Source: Actinopolyspora lacussalsi
GTDB taxonomy: Bacteria > Actinomycetota > Actinomycetes > Mycobacteriales > Pseudonocardiaceae
Length of the DNA: 64,000 nucleotides
Assembly: GCA_030803735.1 (NCBI GenBank)
Contig: JAURUC010000001.1
Location: 2,497,501-2,561,500, forward strand
Reading direction: 5' to 3'
Both the position numbers and the translations under genes were made by a program. This document shows positions 17,725-27,721 of the stretch, in pieces. How positions within the stretch are numbered: position 1 is the first letter of the stretch; each line of letters opens with the position of its first letter. The notes beneath the pieces were generated by a model, which did no database searches, was not told where the DNA came from, and worked only from the letters and a program-made list of their open reading frames with translations.

Positions 17725-18735
17725 TCACCGGGAATTCAACCGGCGATACACCTCGGCGGCGTTCTCCCGGGTGACCAACTGTGTCGGCAGGGTCCGCTTC
17801 CGGGGGACCGACTCGCAGTCGATCAGTATCCGCTTCGCGGCGGTTATCGCCTCCGCACCCCCGGTGGGGTAGACGAACGTCGCCGACAGCCGCCCCTGCC
17901 GCACCGCCTTGATCCCACCGGAGGGCGTGGGGAGCCCGTCGATGCCGACGAACTTCGTCCCTTCCGCCCGTCCTGCCGTCCGCGCGGCGAGGTGGGCACC
18001 CTCGGCCATGGGATCGTTGTGCCCGTAAACCGCGTCGATGCGGGGGTGGGCCTTGAGCATCGCCGCCATCTTCGACCGGGCCTCGGCACGCAACCACTGC
18101 CCGTCCGCGGTGGCGATGATCTCGATTCCCGATCCCTCGATCCCGGCGCGGAAACCCCTGCCACGTTCGGCCGCGGGTGTGGAGCCGGACAGGCCGCGCA
18201 GTTCGACGATTTCGCCGCCCTCGGGCAGCAGCTGCTCGGCGAGGTACTCGCCCGCCTTCCGACCGATCCTCTCGTTGTCGGCGCCGATGAACGTGGAGTA
18301 GGAATCGCCGTTGACCTTGCGGTCCAGCAGGATCACCGGGATGCCGCTGTTGTAGGCCCTGCCGACCACCCCGGTAAGCGGGGCCGCCTCGTTGGGGCTG
18401 ACGATCAGCAGGTCCACCCGCTTGGTGATCAGGGTCCGGATCTGGCTGACCTGCCTAGAGTTGTCCTGCGCGGCGTCGAGGAACTGCACCTCGTCGAACT
18501 GCTCGACCTCCGCGGCGGCACGCCTGATGTCGGCGTTCATCCGCACCCGGTAGGGCTCGGCGACGTTGGCCTGGCTGACGCCGATGGTGTACTCCTCGCC
18601 CGGTCCATCGCAGACCTCCGCCGAATCCGGTCCCCCACCGGCCGCACCCGCGTTCGTGCTCGTGGTCCCGCATCCGGCGCCGAGCAGCGCGACCGCGCAG
18701 ACAGCCGCGAACATCGATCGCGTCCGAGAACTCAT
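17725..18735 (-). CDS. Sugar ABC transporter substrate-binding lipoprotein
   Basis: Captures a sugar outside the membrane for the downstream permease. A lipobox (LLGAGC) follows a short signal peptide, so it is anchored by Cys about residue 22. The rest is a two-lobed ribose-type binding fold (Peripla_BP_4 family) with TIGVSQANVAEPYRVRMNAD, VDLLIVSPNEAAPL and DAVYGHNDPMAEG segments. AAGGAG sits 5 nt before the ATG. Tandem 14-nt repeats separate it from the permease gene. The ligand cannot be read from sequence; the GH172 neighbour suggests a furanose such as fructose or arabinose. Confidence 0.9.
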   Translation of the reverse strand: MSSRTRSMFAAVCAVALLGAGCGTTSTNAGAAGGGPDSAEVCDGPGEEYTIGVSQANVAEPYRVRMNADIRRAAAEVEQFDEVQFLDAAQDNSRQVSQIRTLITKRVDLLIVSPNEAAPLTGVVGRAYNSGIPVILLDRKVNGDSYSTFIGADNERIGRKAGEYLAEQLLPEGGEIVELRGLSGSTPAAERGRGFRAGIEGSGIEIIATADGQWLRAEARSKMAAMLKAHPRIDAVYGHNDPMAEGAHLAARTAGRAEGTKFVGIDGLPTPSGGIKAVRQGRLSATFVYPTGGAEAITAAKRILIDCESVPRKRTLPTQLVTRENAAEVYRRLNSR

Positions 18736-18745
18736 CCGGGCTCCT

Positions 18746-18787
18746 TTTCCACTACCGGATTTCCACTACCGGATTTCCACTACCGGG
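18746..18787. repeat. Three tandem 14-bp repeats between permease and binding-protein genes
   Basis: TTTCCACTACCGGA is repeated head to tail three times (18746-18759, 18760-18773, 18774-18787; last base changed). The third copy covers the permease stop codon and the first ends just before the ribosome site of the binding-protein gene, so the whole intercistronic gap consists of repeats. Confidence 0.85.
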
Positions 18788-19958
18788 AGGGCCACAGCCG
18801 CTGCGCGGCGGCGGCAGCCACGATCACGAGACCCTTGATTACCAACTGCAGGTCGGTGTCCACCGTGTTGAGCGCGAGGATGTTGTTGAGCACTCCCAGC
18901 AGCAACGCGCCGGCTATCGTGCCCATCATCGATCCACGACCGCCCGCCAGGCTCGTCCCACCCACGACCACGGCGGCGATCCCGTCCAACTCGTAGGAGA
19001 TCCCGGCGTTGGGACTGCCGGTGTTGAGCTGACCGGCGTGCACGATGCCCGCCAGGGCCGCACACAGTCCGCAGATCCCGAACGCGATAATCTTGACCCG
19101 GTTGACCGGGACCCCCGAGGTCCTGGCCGCTTTCTCGTTGCCGCCGATGGCGTAGAGGTGGCGGGAGAAGGCGCTGCCCCGGAGGAACGCCACCGCGAGT
19201 ACCGCGAGCACCGCGAAGATCAGCGCCGGGACGGGCACGATGCCGTCGAAGGTCCGCTCCCCCAGCAACGAGAACGACAGCGGTGCCTGCCCCGCACCGG
19301 AGCCGTAGGTGATCGGCACGGTCTGTCCACCGGACCACAGGCGCGCCAGTCCCCTGGCGATCTGCAGCCCCGCGAGCGTGACGATGAACGCCTGCACCCG
19401 TAGCAGCGCCACCGCCGCCCCCTGCAGCAGGCCGAACACCAGCCCGGCGAGCAGCACCACCGACACCGCGGCGAGCACCCCGAAGTCGTCCTCGGTCAGC
19501 AACACGGCCGATCCCACCGCCGCCAGCCCGAGCAGCGATCCCACCGACAGGTCGATGCCGCCGACGAGGATGACGAAGGTGAGGCCGATCGCGATGATGC
19601 CTATCTCGGAGATCGCCCGTACGAGGTTGAACAGGTTCTCGCTGGTCAGGAAGATGATCTCGCCGTCGTCGCCGCGCGGCGAGAACACCACCGAGGCCAG
19701 GAAGACGAGCAGGAGGCCGAACAGGCTCTGGAACCGCAGCAGCGCCTCGACGCCACCCGAACCACTCCGCCCCGCTCGTTGAACTTCGCTCGGCCGAGCT
19801 CCGGAAGACCGGTCCCCTGCCGACTGTCTCCCTGCCGACCAGCCTTCGCTCGTCGAGGTCCCGGCCGCGGTCTCCGGGGTGGCGGCGTCCGGAGCGGATC
19901 CCCCGGTGGAGGTGGACGCGGAGTCGGTGGGCTCGTCGTCGGTGGCGCGCGAGCTCAT
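18780..19958 (-). CDS. Sugar ABC transporter permease (RbsC type)
   Basis: Forms the membrane channel of the importer. 392 residues, with an unusual cytosolic Ser/Thr/Ala-rich extension of about 75 residues before the first helix, then about eight to ten hydrophobic helices typical of the BPD_transp_2 family (GLTFVILVGGIDLSVGS is the family hallmark). The C-terminal segment GGTSLAGGRGSMMGTIAGAL is also characteristic. The ATG overlaps the correct stop of the ATPase gene (ATGA), so translation is coupled and the ATPase frame can be inferred. Confidence 0.9.
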   Translation of the reverse strand: MSSRATDDEPTDSASTSTGGSAPDAATPETAAGTSTSEGWSAGRQSAGDRSSGARPSEVQRAGRSGSGGVEALLRFQSLFGLLLVFLASVVFSPRGDDGEIIFLTSENLFNLVRAISEIGIIAIGLTFVILVGGIDLSVGSLLGLAAVGSAVLLTEDDFGVLAAVSVVLLAGLVFGLLQGAAVALLRVQAFIVTLAGLQIARGLARLWSGGQTVPITYGSGAGQAPLSFSLLGERTFDGIVPVPALIFAVLAVLAVAFLRGSAFSRHLYAIGGNEKAARTSGVPVNRVKIIAFGICGLCAALAGIVHAGQLNTGSPNAGISYELDGIAAVVVGGTSLAGGRGSMMGTIAGALLLGVLNNILALNTVDTDLQLVIKGLVIVAAAAAQRLWPSR

Positions 19959-21525
19959 TTCCCACCCCCCGTGGAAGCCACCGCCGGCTCCGCCGCGTCA
20001 CTCCGATTTCCCATCGCGGCCGCCAGTAGCTCGGCCCGGCTGGTGCGCGAGCTGTCGAACTCGGCGACGGATCCGCCGTCACGTAGCACCACGACGCGGG
20101 AACACACGTCGAGAAGTTCGGCGAGCTCCGAGGAGGCGAGCAGCACACCGATGCCCTGTCCGGCGATCTCGTCCAGCAACCGGTAGATCTCGACCTTGGC
20201 CGCCACGTCGACCCCCTCGTGGGGTCGTCCAACAGCAGCAGCGCGGGCTCGGTCAGCAGCATCCGTCCGAACACGACCTTCTGCTGATTGCCCCCGGAGA
20301 GCGTGCCCACGGAATCGGACGTGGAACCGAGCTTGATCCCGAGACGTCGAGCGTTCCGTCGCGCGGTCGAGCTCTCCCGCCTCCTCGCGACCAGCCCGAG
20401 CCTGCCGAGCCGGGGGAGCACGGACAACACCGTGTTGGCGGTCACGGAGTGTTCGGTGACCAGACCACTGCCCGCGCGGTCCTCTGGCACGAACGCGACT
20501 CCGGAACGCAGCGCCTGCCGGGGGCCGCGCGGCCGGTAACGGGAAGCGTGCAACCGCACCTCACCGCGCCATTCAGCGCTCGGCCCGAGCCCGTAGAGCG
20601 CTTCGAGAAGTTCGGTGCGTCCCGAACCGAGCAATCCGCACAGCCCCACGATCTCGCCACGGTGCACCGACAGGTCCACACCCGTGGGAGTCCTCCTGCC
20701 GTCGTCGCGCACGCGGGGGTGCACCGCGAAGCGGGACAGCGCGAGCAATTCCCCGCCCGGACTCCGCCGCGTCGGTGTGAAAGCGGTGGTGAAGTCATCG
20801 CCGACCATGGCGTCGGCTGCCTGCTCGGCTGTGACGCTGCGAGCGTCGAACTCGGCGGCCACCCCGCCGTTGCGCAGGACGGTGGCGCGGTCGGCGACCT
20901 CGCCGATCTCGTCCATCCGGTGAGAGATGTAGACGATCCCGGTGCCGTCGCGGCGCAGTTCGGCGATCACCGCGAACAGCCTGTCCACCTCGGTACCGGA
21001 CAGCGCCGAGGTCGGCTCGTCCATGATCAGCACCGCGGCGTCCTGGGCCAGCGCGCGGGCGACGGTGACCAGCTGCTGCTCGCCGATGCGGAGTTGTCCC
21101 ACGGGGCTGCGCGGGTCGAGATCCACCCCGATGCGCCGCAGCAGTTCACCGGTCCGCAGGTTCATCCGGGAACGGTCCACAGTGCCGCGTGCGGTGCGGG
21201 GCTCGCGTCCGAGGTGGAGGTTCTCTGCGACCGACAGCGCGGGCACCAGATCCAGCTCCTGCTGGATCATGGCGACCCCGGCGCGTTGCGCGTCGATCGG
21301 CCCGCGGAAAGCGCGGGGTTTCCCGGCGATGCGGATCTCGCCGGAATGGCCGGTGACATCGCCGGACAGCACCCGCATGAGGGTGGACTTGCCCGCACCG
21401 TTCTCGCCGAGCAGCGCGTGAACCTCACCGGCCCGCACGGTCAGGTCCACGCCCGAACAGGCCAGCACACCACCGAACCGTTTCGTGATCGCCCGTAGCT
21501 CCACCAGCGGTGGTGCGGCGTCCAT
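19955..21525 (-). CDS. Sugar ABC transporter ATP-binding protein, interrupted by a 1-nt frameshift
   Basis: Powers the importer; two tandem ABC domains as in RbsA (about 520 residues if repaired). Domain 1 has Walker A LLGENGAGKST and LIMDEPTS; domain 2 has LLGSGRTELL, signature LSGGNQQK and LLLDDPTRG. Right after DDPTRG the reading frame breaks: a run of five G (five C on the plus strand, 20213-20217) where six would restore VDVAAKVEIYRLLDEI, which continues intact to a stop overlapping the permease start. Either a base was lost in the read or assembly, or the gene is newly inactivated. All else, including operon coupling, looks functional. Confidence 0.8.
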
Positions 21526-21602
21526 TGCGTCACCCCCTGCGGAACACGAGCGGATAACCGGTCGCTTCGCCCCGCCCGCTCACCCGTGTGTTGTGTCAAG
21601 CA

Positions 21603-21615
21603 TCACACGATGTGA
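21603..21615. promoter_or_regulatory. Possible operator upstream of the sugar operon
   Basis: TCACA-CGA-TGTGA is a short inverted repeat in the divergent region between the ATPase gene (starting leftward at 21525) and the DUF6542 gene. It resembles LacI- or CRP-type half sites, but only five bases per arm match. Confidence 0.25.
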
Positions 21616-21782
21616 CCTGGGCCCGCGCGCTCCGCCCGCGTCTATCACCCGATTCGGTGGCGATAACGGACAGGTCACGGGATTACCGCCATCGAGTGAG
21701 AGAGCCGCTCGCCGCCGAGAAACGAGCCACCGGGATCGTGGACGTGTCGTTGCGACCGCACTGGACCGTTACGGTGACAAGC

Positions 21783-22844
21783 GTGACCGCGACATCCGAG
21801 CGCAACATCCACAGCCCCGAAAGTCGTTCCGGACAGTTGGCACAACGGTCGGCTTTCGGAACCATCCGCGGCATCCCGTGGTGGGCGGCGTTTCTGCTGC
21901 CGCTGGTGCTGGCCGCCTTGTGTGCCGTGATCGACACGTTGATCTGGTCGGGCCCCGGGTTCGTTTTCACGTCGGGCTGCATCGTGGGCGCCCTGCTCGC
22001 GGTCATGCTGGTTCAGCGCGGCAGCCTGTTCGGCCCGATGGTGCAACCACCGCTGGTCGTGGCGATCGTCATCCCGAGCGTGGTCTGGGCCATGGGGATC
22101 GGTTTCAACGCGGGTGACGGCCTTCGCCAGGTAATGCTCTCGCTGGCCACACCGTTGATCAACAGCTTTCCGGCGATGGCAGCGACGACGGCGGTGGCGA
22201 TACTCGGCGGACTGTTGCGGATATTCGTACTACAACCGAGGAAGCGGCGCGGCGGGGACACGGCGGCGGCCGAGTCGGCTCGCGGCGAGCGGGGCGACGG
22301 TGCCGGACGCGGTTCCAGGGGCAGCGGGTCCGAACGGGCCTCCCGTGGCGGCCCCGGCGAGGGCCGCGACAGCGCGTCGAACCGCGGCAGAGCCGGTACG
22401 GCGACCGCTGATCCCGAGGACGCGGACGACCGAGCGGCCCGGCGGAAGTCACCACGCTCCGGACAACGCGAGCAGCGCTCGGAATCCCCCGAGTCCTCGG
22501 GCCGACGCGGAGCTCCCCCCGGACGCGGTTCCGGACCGAGGAATCGCTCCGAACGGCCATCGGAGCGAGCCGACGGCGAAGCGCCCCGTGGTTCCGGCAG
22601 GCGCGAACGGGACGGCGGGACGCCACCGAACGGACGGGACGACCAGCGGTCAGGACGCGGACAACGGGGCGGTGAACCGTCCGAGAGCTCCGCGCCGAAC
22701 CAGGACAGGCGTCCGGCACCCCCGGGCAGGGGCAACGCGAAACGCCCCCCGCGTGAAGGGGACCCCCCTGGCGGCTCGACGCAGCGGCGGGGGCGGACCG
22801 AACCACCGGGCAGGCCGCGGCGTCCCCGACGGGACGAGGGCTGA
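21783..22844 (+). CDS. DUF6542 membrane protein with a long basic disordered tail
   Basis: Actinobacterial family of unknown function, usually encoded next to ispH, as here. The first 150 residues hold about four transmembrane helices (IPWWAAFLLPLVLAALCAV and others). The following 200 residues are a low-complexity Arg/Gly/Ser/Pro/Glu tail in the cytosol with repeated RGSG, RGGEP and PPGRG-like patches, suggesting a disordered, possibly nucleic-acid or protein binding tail. The start is uncertain: GTG at 21783 or 21774, neither with a strong ribosome site. It converges with ispH. Confidence 0.75.
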   Translation: MTATSERNIHSPESRSGQLAQRSAFGTIRGIPWWAAFLLPLVLAALCAVIDTLIWSGPGFVFTSGCIVGALLAVMLVQRGSLFGPMVQPPLVVAIVIPSVVWAMGIGFNAGDGLRQVMLSLATPLINSFPAMAATTAVAILGGLLRIFVLQPRKRRGGDTAAAESARGERGDGAGRGSRGSGSERASRGGPGEGRDSASNRGRAGTATADPEDADDRAARRKSPRSGQREQRSESPESSGRRGAPPGRGSGPRNRSERPSERADGEAPRGSGRRERDGGTPPNGRDDQRSGRGQRGGEPSESSAPNQDRRPAPPGRGNAKRPPREGDPPGGSTQRRGRTEPPGRPRRPRRDEG

Positions 22845-22903
22845 TCGAGGCTTTCCGAGCGGGTCGCTCGCTCGGCGGAACCGCTCGGGCGCTCGCGATC
22901 ACG

Positions 22904-22931
22904 CCGGGAGTGGTCGCGGAACCACTCCCGG
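22904..22931. terminator. Terminator hairpin between DUF6542 and ispH
   Basis: CCGGGAGTGGT (22904-22914) and its exact reverse complement (22921-22931) enclose a 6-nt loop. It sits in the convergent gap and could serve both genes. Confidence 0.65.
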
Positions 22932-22992
22932 ACCGGAACACGGCTCGGTGATGAACCGTCCGAACCGGACACGGCGACCCGCTGTCCGAAAG

Positions 22993-23037
22993 CCCGCCGG
23001 CCGAGAACCCACCGGCCGAAAACCAGCCGGCCGAACC
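22993..23037. repeat. Three imperfect 15-bp tandem repeats
   Basis: Units CCCGCCGGCCGAGAA, CCCACCGGCCGAAAA and CCAGCCGGCCGAACC follow one another directly, ending 7 nt from the ispH stop codon. The CCGGCCG core is itself near-palindromic. Confidence 0.6.
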
Positions 23038-23044
23038 GGCTCGC

Positions 23045-24079
23045 TCAGCGCACGCTCTGCGGACTGTTCGGATTCTCGTCCAGGTCCTTGCGCAGCTCGC
23101 GGGGCAACGCGAACGAGACCTTCTCGTTGGCCGTGGTGACCTCCTCGACCTCACCCCAGCCACGTTCCCGCAGGTAGTCCAGCACCTGGAAGACCAGCAC
23201 GTCCGGCACCGAGGCCCCGCTGGTGACACCGACGGTGTCGACCCCCTCCAGCCAGGAGTCGTCGATGTCGCTGGCGTAGTCGATCAGGTGGGAGTCGGTG
23301 GCTCCCGCGTGCAGCGCGACCTCCACCAGGCGCTTGGAGTTCGAGGAGTTCTGCGAACCGACCACCAGCACGAGGTCGCACTCCTCGGCCATCGCCTTGA
23401 CCGCGACCTGGCGGTTCGAGGTGGCGTAGCAGATGTCGTCGCTGGGCGGGGCCTGCATCTCGGGGTACTTGTCCTGCAGCTGGTTCACCCGCTCCATCGT
23501 CTCGTCCACGCTCAGGGTGGTCTGGGAGAGCCAGACGACCCGCGAGGGGTCGCGCACCTCGACCTGGTCGACGTCCTCCGGCTTGTCCACCAGCTGGACG
23601 TTCTCCGGGGCCTCACCCGAGGTTCCCTCGACCTCCTCGTGGCCCTCGTGCCCGATGAGCAGGATGTCGTAATCCTCCCGGGCGAACCGGTTCACCTCCT
23701 TGTGCACCTTGGTTACCAGCGGGCAGGTGGCGTCGATGGTGCGCAGGTTGCGTCGGGTCGCGGCCTCGCGAACCGCGGGGGAAACGCCGTGTGCCGAGAA
23801 GACCAGCAGCGATCCCTCCGGGACCTCCTCGGTGTCCTCGACGAACACGACACCGCGGTCACGCAGGTTCCCCACCACGTGCTGGTTGTGCACGATCTCC
23901 TTGCGGACGTAGACGGGTGCCCCGTACTTCTCCAGCACGCGTTCCACCGTGTCCACGGCGCGATCGACTCCCGCGCAGTAGCCACGTGGTTTGGCCAGCA
24001 GAACGCGTTTGCCCGACGGGGCGGAGTCGGTGGCTGTCGTATCCTGTCCGGAGTCGGAAGCCTGCGGCGAGGTGCTCAT
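23045..24079 (-). CDS. ispH: 4-hydroxy-3-methylbut-2-enyl diphosphate reductase
   Basis: Last step of the non-mevalonate isoprenoid pathway: reduces HMBPP to isopentenyl and dimethylallyl diphosphate using a [4Fe-4S] cluster. The three cluster Cys are in [23 protein letters not shown] and [22 protein letters not shown] and TSGASVP are also conserved. 344 residues from the ATG at 24079, with a 20-residue Ser/Thr/Asp-rich leader. Its products could feed the prenyl synthase at 52 kb. Position next to DUF6542 and exonuclease VII genes matches mycobacteria. Confidence 0.97.
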   Translation of the reverse strand: MSTSPQASDSGQDTTATDSAPSGKRVLLAKPRGYCAGVDRAVDTVERVLEKYGAPVYVRKEIVHNQHVVGNLRDRGVVFVEDTEEVPEGSLLVFSAHGVSPAVREAATRRNLRTIDATCPLVTKVHKEVNRFAREDYDILLIGHEGHEEVEGTSGEAPENVQLVDKPEDVDQVEVRDPSRVVWLSQTTLSVDETMERVNQLQDKYPEMQAPPSDDICYATSNRQVAVKAMAEECDLVLVVGSQNSSNSKRLVEVALHAGATDSHLIDYASDIDDSWLEGVDTVGVTSGASVPDVLVFQVLDYLRERGWGEVEEVTTANEKVSFALPRELRKDLDENPNSPQSVR

Positions 24080-24299
24080 ACCGCACAGGGTACGGATGCG
24101 ACGCGGAACGGTCAGCAGCCAGCACCGTCCCGACGAGGCGACGATTCCGGCGACGAGGTGACCCGGACGCGCTGCGACACCCGTGACCACGCGAACGGTG
24201 CTCGACAGCGCGACGAGGCCGCTCACCGGAACGCGCGGTGCGCGGCACCACTCCGCCACGTGATGACGAGGGCCACGCTCGTGGGGCAAGCTTGACGGT

Positions 24300-24857
24300 A
24301 TGCGATCGTTTCCTTTGCCGATTCGGGTGGCAGCGGGGCTGGCGGGCACGGTGGTCGAACAGACCCGCAGGCTGCCCGACCACCTGATCGGTCTGCCCGT
24401 CACCGTCACCAGTCAGGCACTGCAGCTGAGCATGCGGGTGCAGCAGCACATCACGGAACTGGCGATCAAGGGAGACGACCTGCTCGCCAATGCGCGGCAG
24501 ACCGAACAGCACCCCGAGTGGGCGACGTTCGACGAGGACGAGTCGTTCACCACCTCGAGCCGGGAAGGGACCGACCGGCGGACGGGGACGAGCCGTGACG
24601 AGGCCGACCGCTTCGTGGCGCAGCCACCCCCGGAACGCGAGTGGTCGAGCGAGCGGGCCCCGGGGGACGTCTCGGATCTGTTGCCCGGCTACGAGGAGAT
24701 GACCCTGCCGCAGCTGCGGGGGAAGTTACGCGGGCTCTCCGAGTCGGACCTGGTGCGGCTGCTGGAGCACGAACGGGCGCATTCCCGGCGCCCGGACTTC
24801 CTGCAGATGCTGTTCAACCGGCTGAACAACGTACGCGCCGCCGAGCGCGACAGCTGA
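24300..24857 (+). CDS. Lipid droplet-associated protein homologue
   Basis: Matches the actinobacterial family annotated as lipid droplet-associated protein, encoded between ispH and xseA in many relatives. The N-terminal 60 residues form amphipathic helices ([38 protein letters not shown]) suited to lying on a lipid surface. An acidic Ser/Thr/Arg linker follows, then a C-terminal helical part ([38 protein letters not shown]). The function is inferred from the family. It diverges from ispH. Confidence 0.7.
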   Translation: MRSFPLPIRVAAGLAGTVVEQTRRLPDHLIGLPVTVTSQALQLSMRVQQHITELAIKGDDLLANARQTEQHPEWATFDEDESFTTSSREGTDRRTGTSRDEADRFVAQPPPEREWSSERAPGDVSDLLPGYEEMTLPQLRGKLRGLSESDLVRLLEHERAHSRRPDFLQMLFNRLNNVRAAERDS

Positions 24858-24994
24858 CCGGTCGCGGGCACCCCGACCAGCACCCGGTCGGGAGCACGAC
24901 CGTCGGGCCGACCACGGCCGGTCGTGCCGGCACGTGTGCCCGCGACCGGGAAAGTCCGGCCCAACCCGAGTCGTCATCCGAAGGAGCGAGTCCG

Positions 24995-26218
24995 CTGAGT
25001 TCCGCCACCAGCGCCGAAAACCCCTGGCCGGTTCGTACCGTCTCCCGCAAGATAGCGGAGTGGATCAACCGGTTGGGAAACATCTGGGTGGAGGGCCAAC
25101 TCACCCAGATCTCCGCACGTCCCAAGGCCACCACCGCGTTCCTGACGCTGCGCGACCCCTCCGCCGACGTGTCGCTGACGCTGACCTGCCCGAACACGCT
25201 GCTGCAGGGCATGGACCCACCGCTGACCGACGGCAGCAGGGTGGTGGTGCACGGTAAACCCTCGTTCTACGTGGGCAGGGGAACCCTGAGCCTGCGGGTG
25301 GACGAGATCCGCACGGTCGGTGTCGGCGAGTTGCTGGCACGTATCGAACGGCTCCGCAAGCTGCTGGCGGCCGAGGGACTGTTCGAGACCGCCCGGAAAC
25401 GCTCCCCACCGCTGCTGCCCGGACGTGTGGGGCTGATCACCGGACGCGGCTCGGCCGCCGAACACGACGTGATCAGCAACGCCCGGCTGCGCTGGCCCGC
25501 CGTGGACTTCGCGGTGCGCAACGTGGCCGTGCAGGGTTCCACCGCGGTGCCCCAGATCCTGGAGGCGCTTTCCGAGCTCGACCGCGACCCGGACGTCGAG
25601 GTGATAGTGCTGGCGCGTGGCGGCGGCAGCGTGGAGGACCTGCTGCCGTTCTCGGACGAGACACTGTGCCGCGCGGTCGCCACGTGCACCACCCCCGTGG
25701 TGAGCGCGATAGGGCACGAACCGGACTCCCCGCTGCTGGATCACGTCGCGGATGTGCGCAGCTCCACACCCACGGGCGCGGGCAAACGGGTGGTGCCCGA
25801 CGTGGCCGAGGAGACCAGACGTATCGGACAGCTCACCGACCGCGCCAGACGGGCACTGCGCGGTTGGGTGGAGCGCGAGCAGGGACTGTTGAATTCGCTG
25901 CGCAGCAGGCCTTCGCTCGCGGATCCGAAAGGTCCGCTGCGGCGCGGGGACGAAGAGGTGGACGCGCTGCGCCAACGTGGCAGACGCGCGATGCTGACGG
26001 TGATCACCGGAGAGGGGCAGGAGCTCGCCGCGACGAGGTCACGCTTGACGGCGCTGGGTCCGGCAGCCACGCTTGCTCGAGGTTACGCGATCGTGCAACG
26101 CGCCGACGGTCCGGATTCGTCCATCTTGCGTTCGGCGGAGCAGGTTCGCCCCGGAACGCCCCTGCGGATCCGTCTGGAGGACGGCACCGTACATGCCGTC
26201 GTGACCGAGGACGAGTAG
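24995..26218 (+). CDS. xseA: Exodeoxyribonuclease VII large subunit
   Basis: Degrades single-stranded DNA together with XseB. An N-terminal OB fold (about 10-105, [14 protein letters not shown]) precedes the catalytic domain, with [34 protein letters not shown] and [11 protein letters not shown], then coiled coils and a C-terminal beta segment. Normal length at 407 residues. The start is unusual: homologues begin a few residues before AENPWPVR, and no ATG, GTG or TTG is available there. The best candidate is CTG at 24995, 8 nt after a perfect AAGGAG. xseB follows after one small gene. Confidence 0.9.
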   Translation: MSSATSAENPWPVRTVSRKIAEWINRLGNIWVEGQLTQISARPKATTAFLTLRDPSADVSLTLTCPNTLLQGMDPPLTDGSRVVVHGKPSFYVGRGTLSLRVDEIRTVGVGELLARIERLRKLLAAEGLFETARKRSPPLLPGRVGLITGRGSAAEHDVISNARLRWPAVDFAVRNVAVQGSTAVPQILEALSELDRDPDVEVIVLARGGGSVEDLLPFSDETLCRAVATCTTPVVSAIGHEPDSPLLDHVADVRSSTPTGAGKRVVPDVAEETRRIGQLTDRARRALRGWVEREQGLLNSLRSRPSLADPKGPLRRGDEEVDALRQRGRRAMLTVITGEGQELAATRSRLTALGPAATLARGYAIVQRADGPDSSILRSAEQVRPGTPLRIRLEDGTVHAVVTEDE

Positions 26219-26324
26219 CCGGCCGCACCGGAATCCGACGGCACGCCCGCCGCGAGAGGTCCCGCGCGGACCTCTCGCGCGGCGTGAACCGCGATGACGA
26301 GGTTTCCGGCAGTTGGAAGCGCAC

Positions 26325-26768
26325 ATGGAGGTCGTGGTGCTGAATCACGGGCGAGAGCCCACCTTCCTCCCCCTCACCGTCGCCGTCACCACTTCGGCGG
26401 CCACGGCTCCGGGCACACCCGCCGTGGGTGATGCCCGCGTGGTCCGGAGTCGAGCGGAGGAAACGAACACGGTGGCGGCGGGCTGCTGGGCGGCGCTGCT
26501 CGGCGGTTGTCACCCTCCGGAGCGACGCGCGTTGCCGACGCAGCTCAGCGCGCTCGCGGAAGCGACCTCACGGTACGTGGGCGACCGGTGGTGGTCGGAG
26601 CGCGGGGTGGGGTACCGGCGTAGGGTCGCCTCGGCACAACTACGCATCAACGACGCGGTGCGCGAGGGTGACGGCGAGGAGTTCGCCGAGGCCTTCGTGG
26701 GCTACGACCAGGCCATCGCCGAGGCGGTCATGTCGGTACAGCAGAACTTGGAAAGAGCCACGCAGTGA
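26325..26768 (+). CDS. Small hypothetical protein between xseA and xseB
   Basis: Not recognised. The C-terminal 95 residues look like a helical bundle (Ala, Glu, Arg rich: [40 protein letters not shown]). The first 49 residues are less convincing. GTG at 26472, preceded by GGAGG, is a good alternative start giving about 98 residues. The end overlaps the xseB start by 4 nt (GTGA), so it is probably co-translated with exonuclease VII genes. A role alongside XseA/XseB is possible but only inferred from position. Confidence 0.6.
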   Translation: MEVVVLNHGREPTFLPLTVAVTTSAATAPGTPAVGDARVVRSRAEETNTVAAGCWAALLGGCHPPERRALPTQLSALAEATSRYVGDRWWSERGVGYRRRVASAQLRINDAVREGDGEEFAEAFVGYDQAIAEAVMSVQQNLERATQ

Positions 26769-27085
26769 CCAGCAGCGAACCGGAAAGTCCCGACGAGAGC
26801 GCGGGGACTGCCCCCGAGAACGCTTCCGAGCACGGAATCGATCCCGAATCCGACCACCCGGACGTCGCCGGACTGGGTTATGAACGAGCTCGCGACGAAC
26901 TGGCCGAGGTGGTCAAACGGCTCGAAGCGGGCGGGCTCTCCCTGGAGGACTCCCTCGCGCTGTGGGAGCGCGGGGAGGCGCTGGCCAAGGTCTGCGAACG
27001 CCATCTGGCCGGTGCGCGGCAGCGTGTGGACCAGGCCCTCGCAGCGGTGGAACAGCACGAGGAGCAAGCGGAAACCGGCCAGTGA
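26765..27085 (+). CDS. xseB: Exodeoxyribonuclease VII small subunit
   Basis: Binds XseA to form the nuclease. The conserved core is [20 protein letters not shown] followed by [24 protein letters not shown], a two-helix hairpin at about residues 38-90. An acidic Ser/Pro/Glu leader of about 35 residues precedes it and is longer than usual. The GTG start lies inside the stop of the preceding gene (GTGA), coupling translation. Confidence 0.93.
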   Translation: MTSSEPESPDESAGTAPENASEHGIDPESDHPDVAGLGYERARDELAEVVKRLEAGGLSLEDSLALWERGEALAKVCERHLAGARQRVDQALAAVEQHEEQAETGQ

Positions 27086-27097
27086 GCCCCGGCCGCG

Positions 27098-27721
27098 TTA
27101 CTGCCCTGGTCCCACCACGGAAGCCCGCGAGACGGCCCTGGCCATCGTGCGGAACTCCCGCTCGTCTCCGTTGCCGGTGATCAGCAGTCGCACGTCGTCA
27201 CGCTCACTGACCCACGCCCGTTCCGAACGGATGCTCCGGTAGATCACCCACTTGCGACCTGCCACGTCGACGGTTCCCAACGCCCTGGGCCGCTGTTCGG
27301 TCTCGAAGGAGACCAGTTCGGTCTCCGAGGCCGGTGACTGCGACAACCGCACGTAGTGGGTGCGACCGGTCAGCCAACCCACCTGCACGGCGGTGCTGTC
27401 CGGGGCCACCTGCCGCACGTCCGCGGAGTTCGCACGCCAGCCCTCGGGCAGCTCGGGACGCAGCACCTGGAAGTCGACCCGACGAGCCACGGAGTCGAGT
27501 TCCTCGGAGGCGTTGATGGTGGGGGCCGTCGAGGAGTCCAGCGACGGCCCCAGTGGGCTGAACGAGCAGCGTCCGCTCAATCCGGCTATCCCCAGCACCA
27601 CGAGTATCAGCGGCAGCATCGCGAACAACATGGCGCGAGGCCCACGGGGCGGTCCTCCCGCCGGAGCACTGGATCGATTGTCCTCCGAGTTCTGGTTGCG
27701 CTGTTCAGCCACGCCTCGCAT
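27098..27721 (-). CDS. DUF4245 membrane-anchored protein
   Basis: Actinobacterial family of unknown function, found in the glpX/xse neighbourhood in relatives. About 30 polar cytosolic residues precede a single transmembrane helix ([19 protein letters not shown], about 31-49). The outside part of about 155 residues is the DUF4245 domain ([35 protein letters not shown]). It is convergent with xseB and divergent from glpX. A GTG four codons upstream is also possible as start. Confidence 0.8.
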   Translation of the reverse strand: MRGVAEQRNQNSEDNRSSAPAGGPPRGPRAMLFAMLPLILVVLGIAGLSGRCSFSPLGPSLDSSTAPTINASEELDSVARRVDFQVLRPELPEGWRANSADVRQVAPDSTAVQVGWLTGRTHYVRLSQSPASETELVSFETEQRPRALGTVDVAGRKWVIYRSIRSERAWVSERDDVRLLITGNGDEREFRTMARAVSRASVVGPGQ

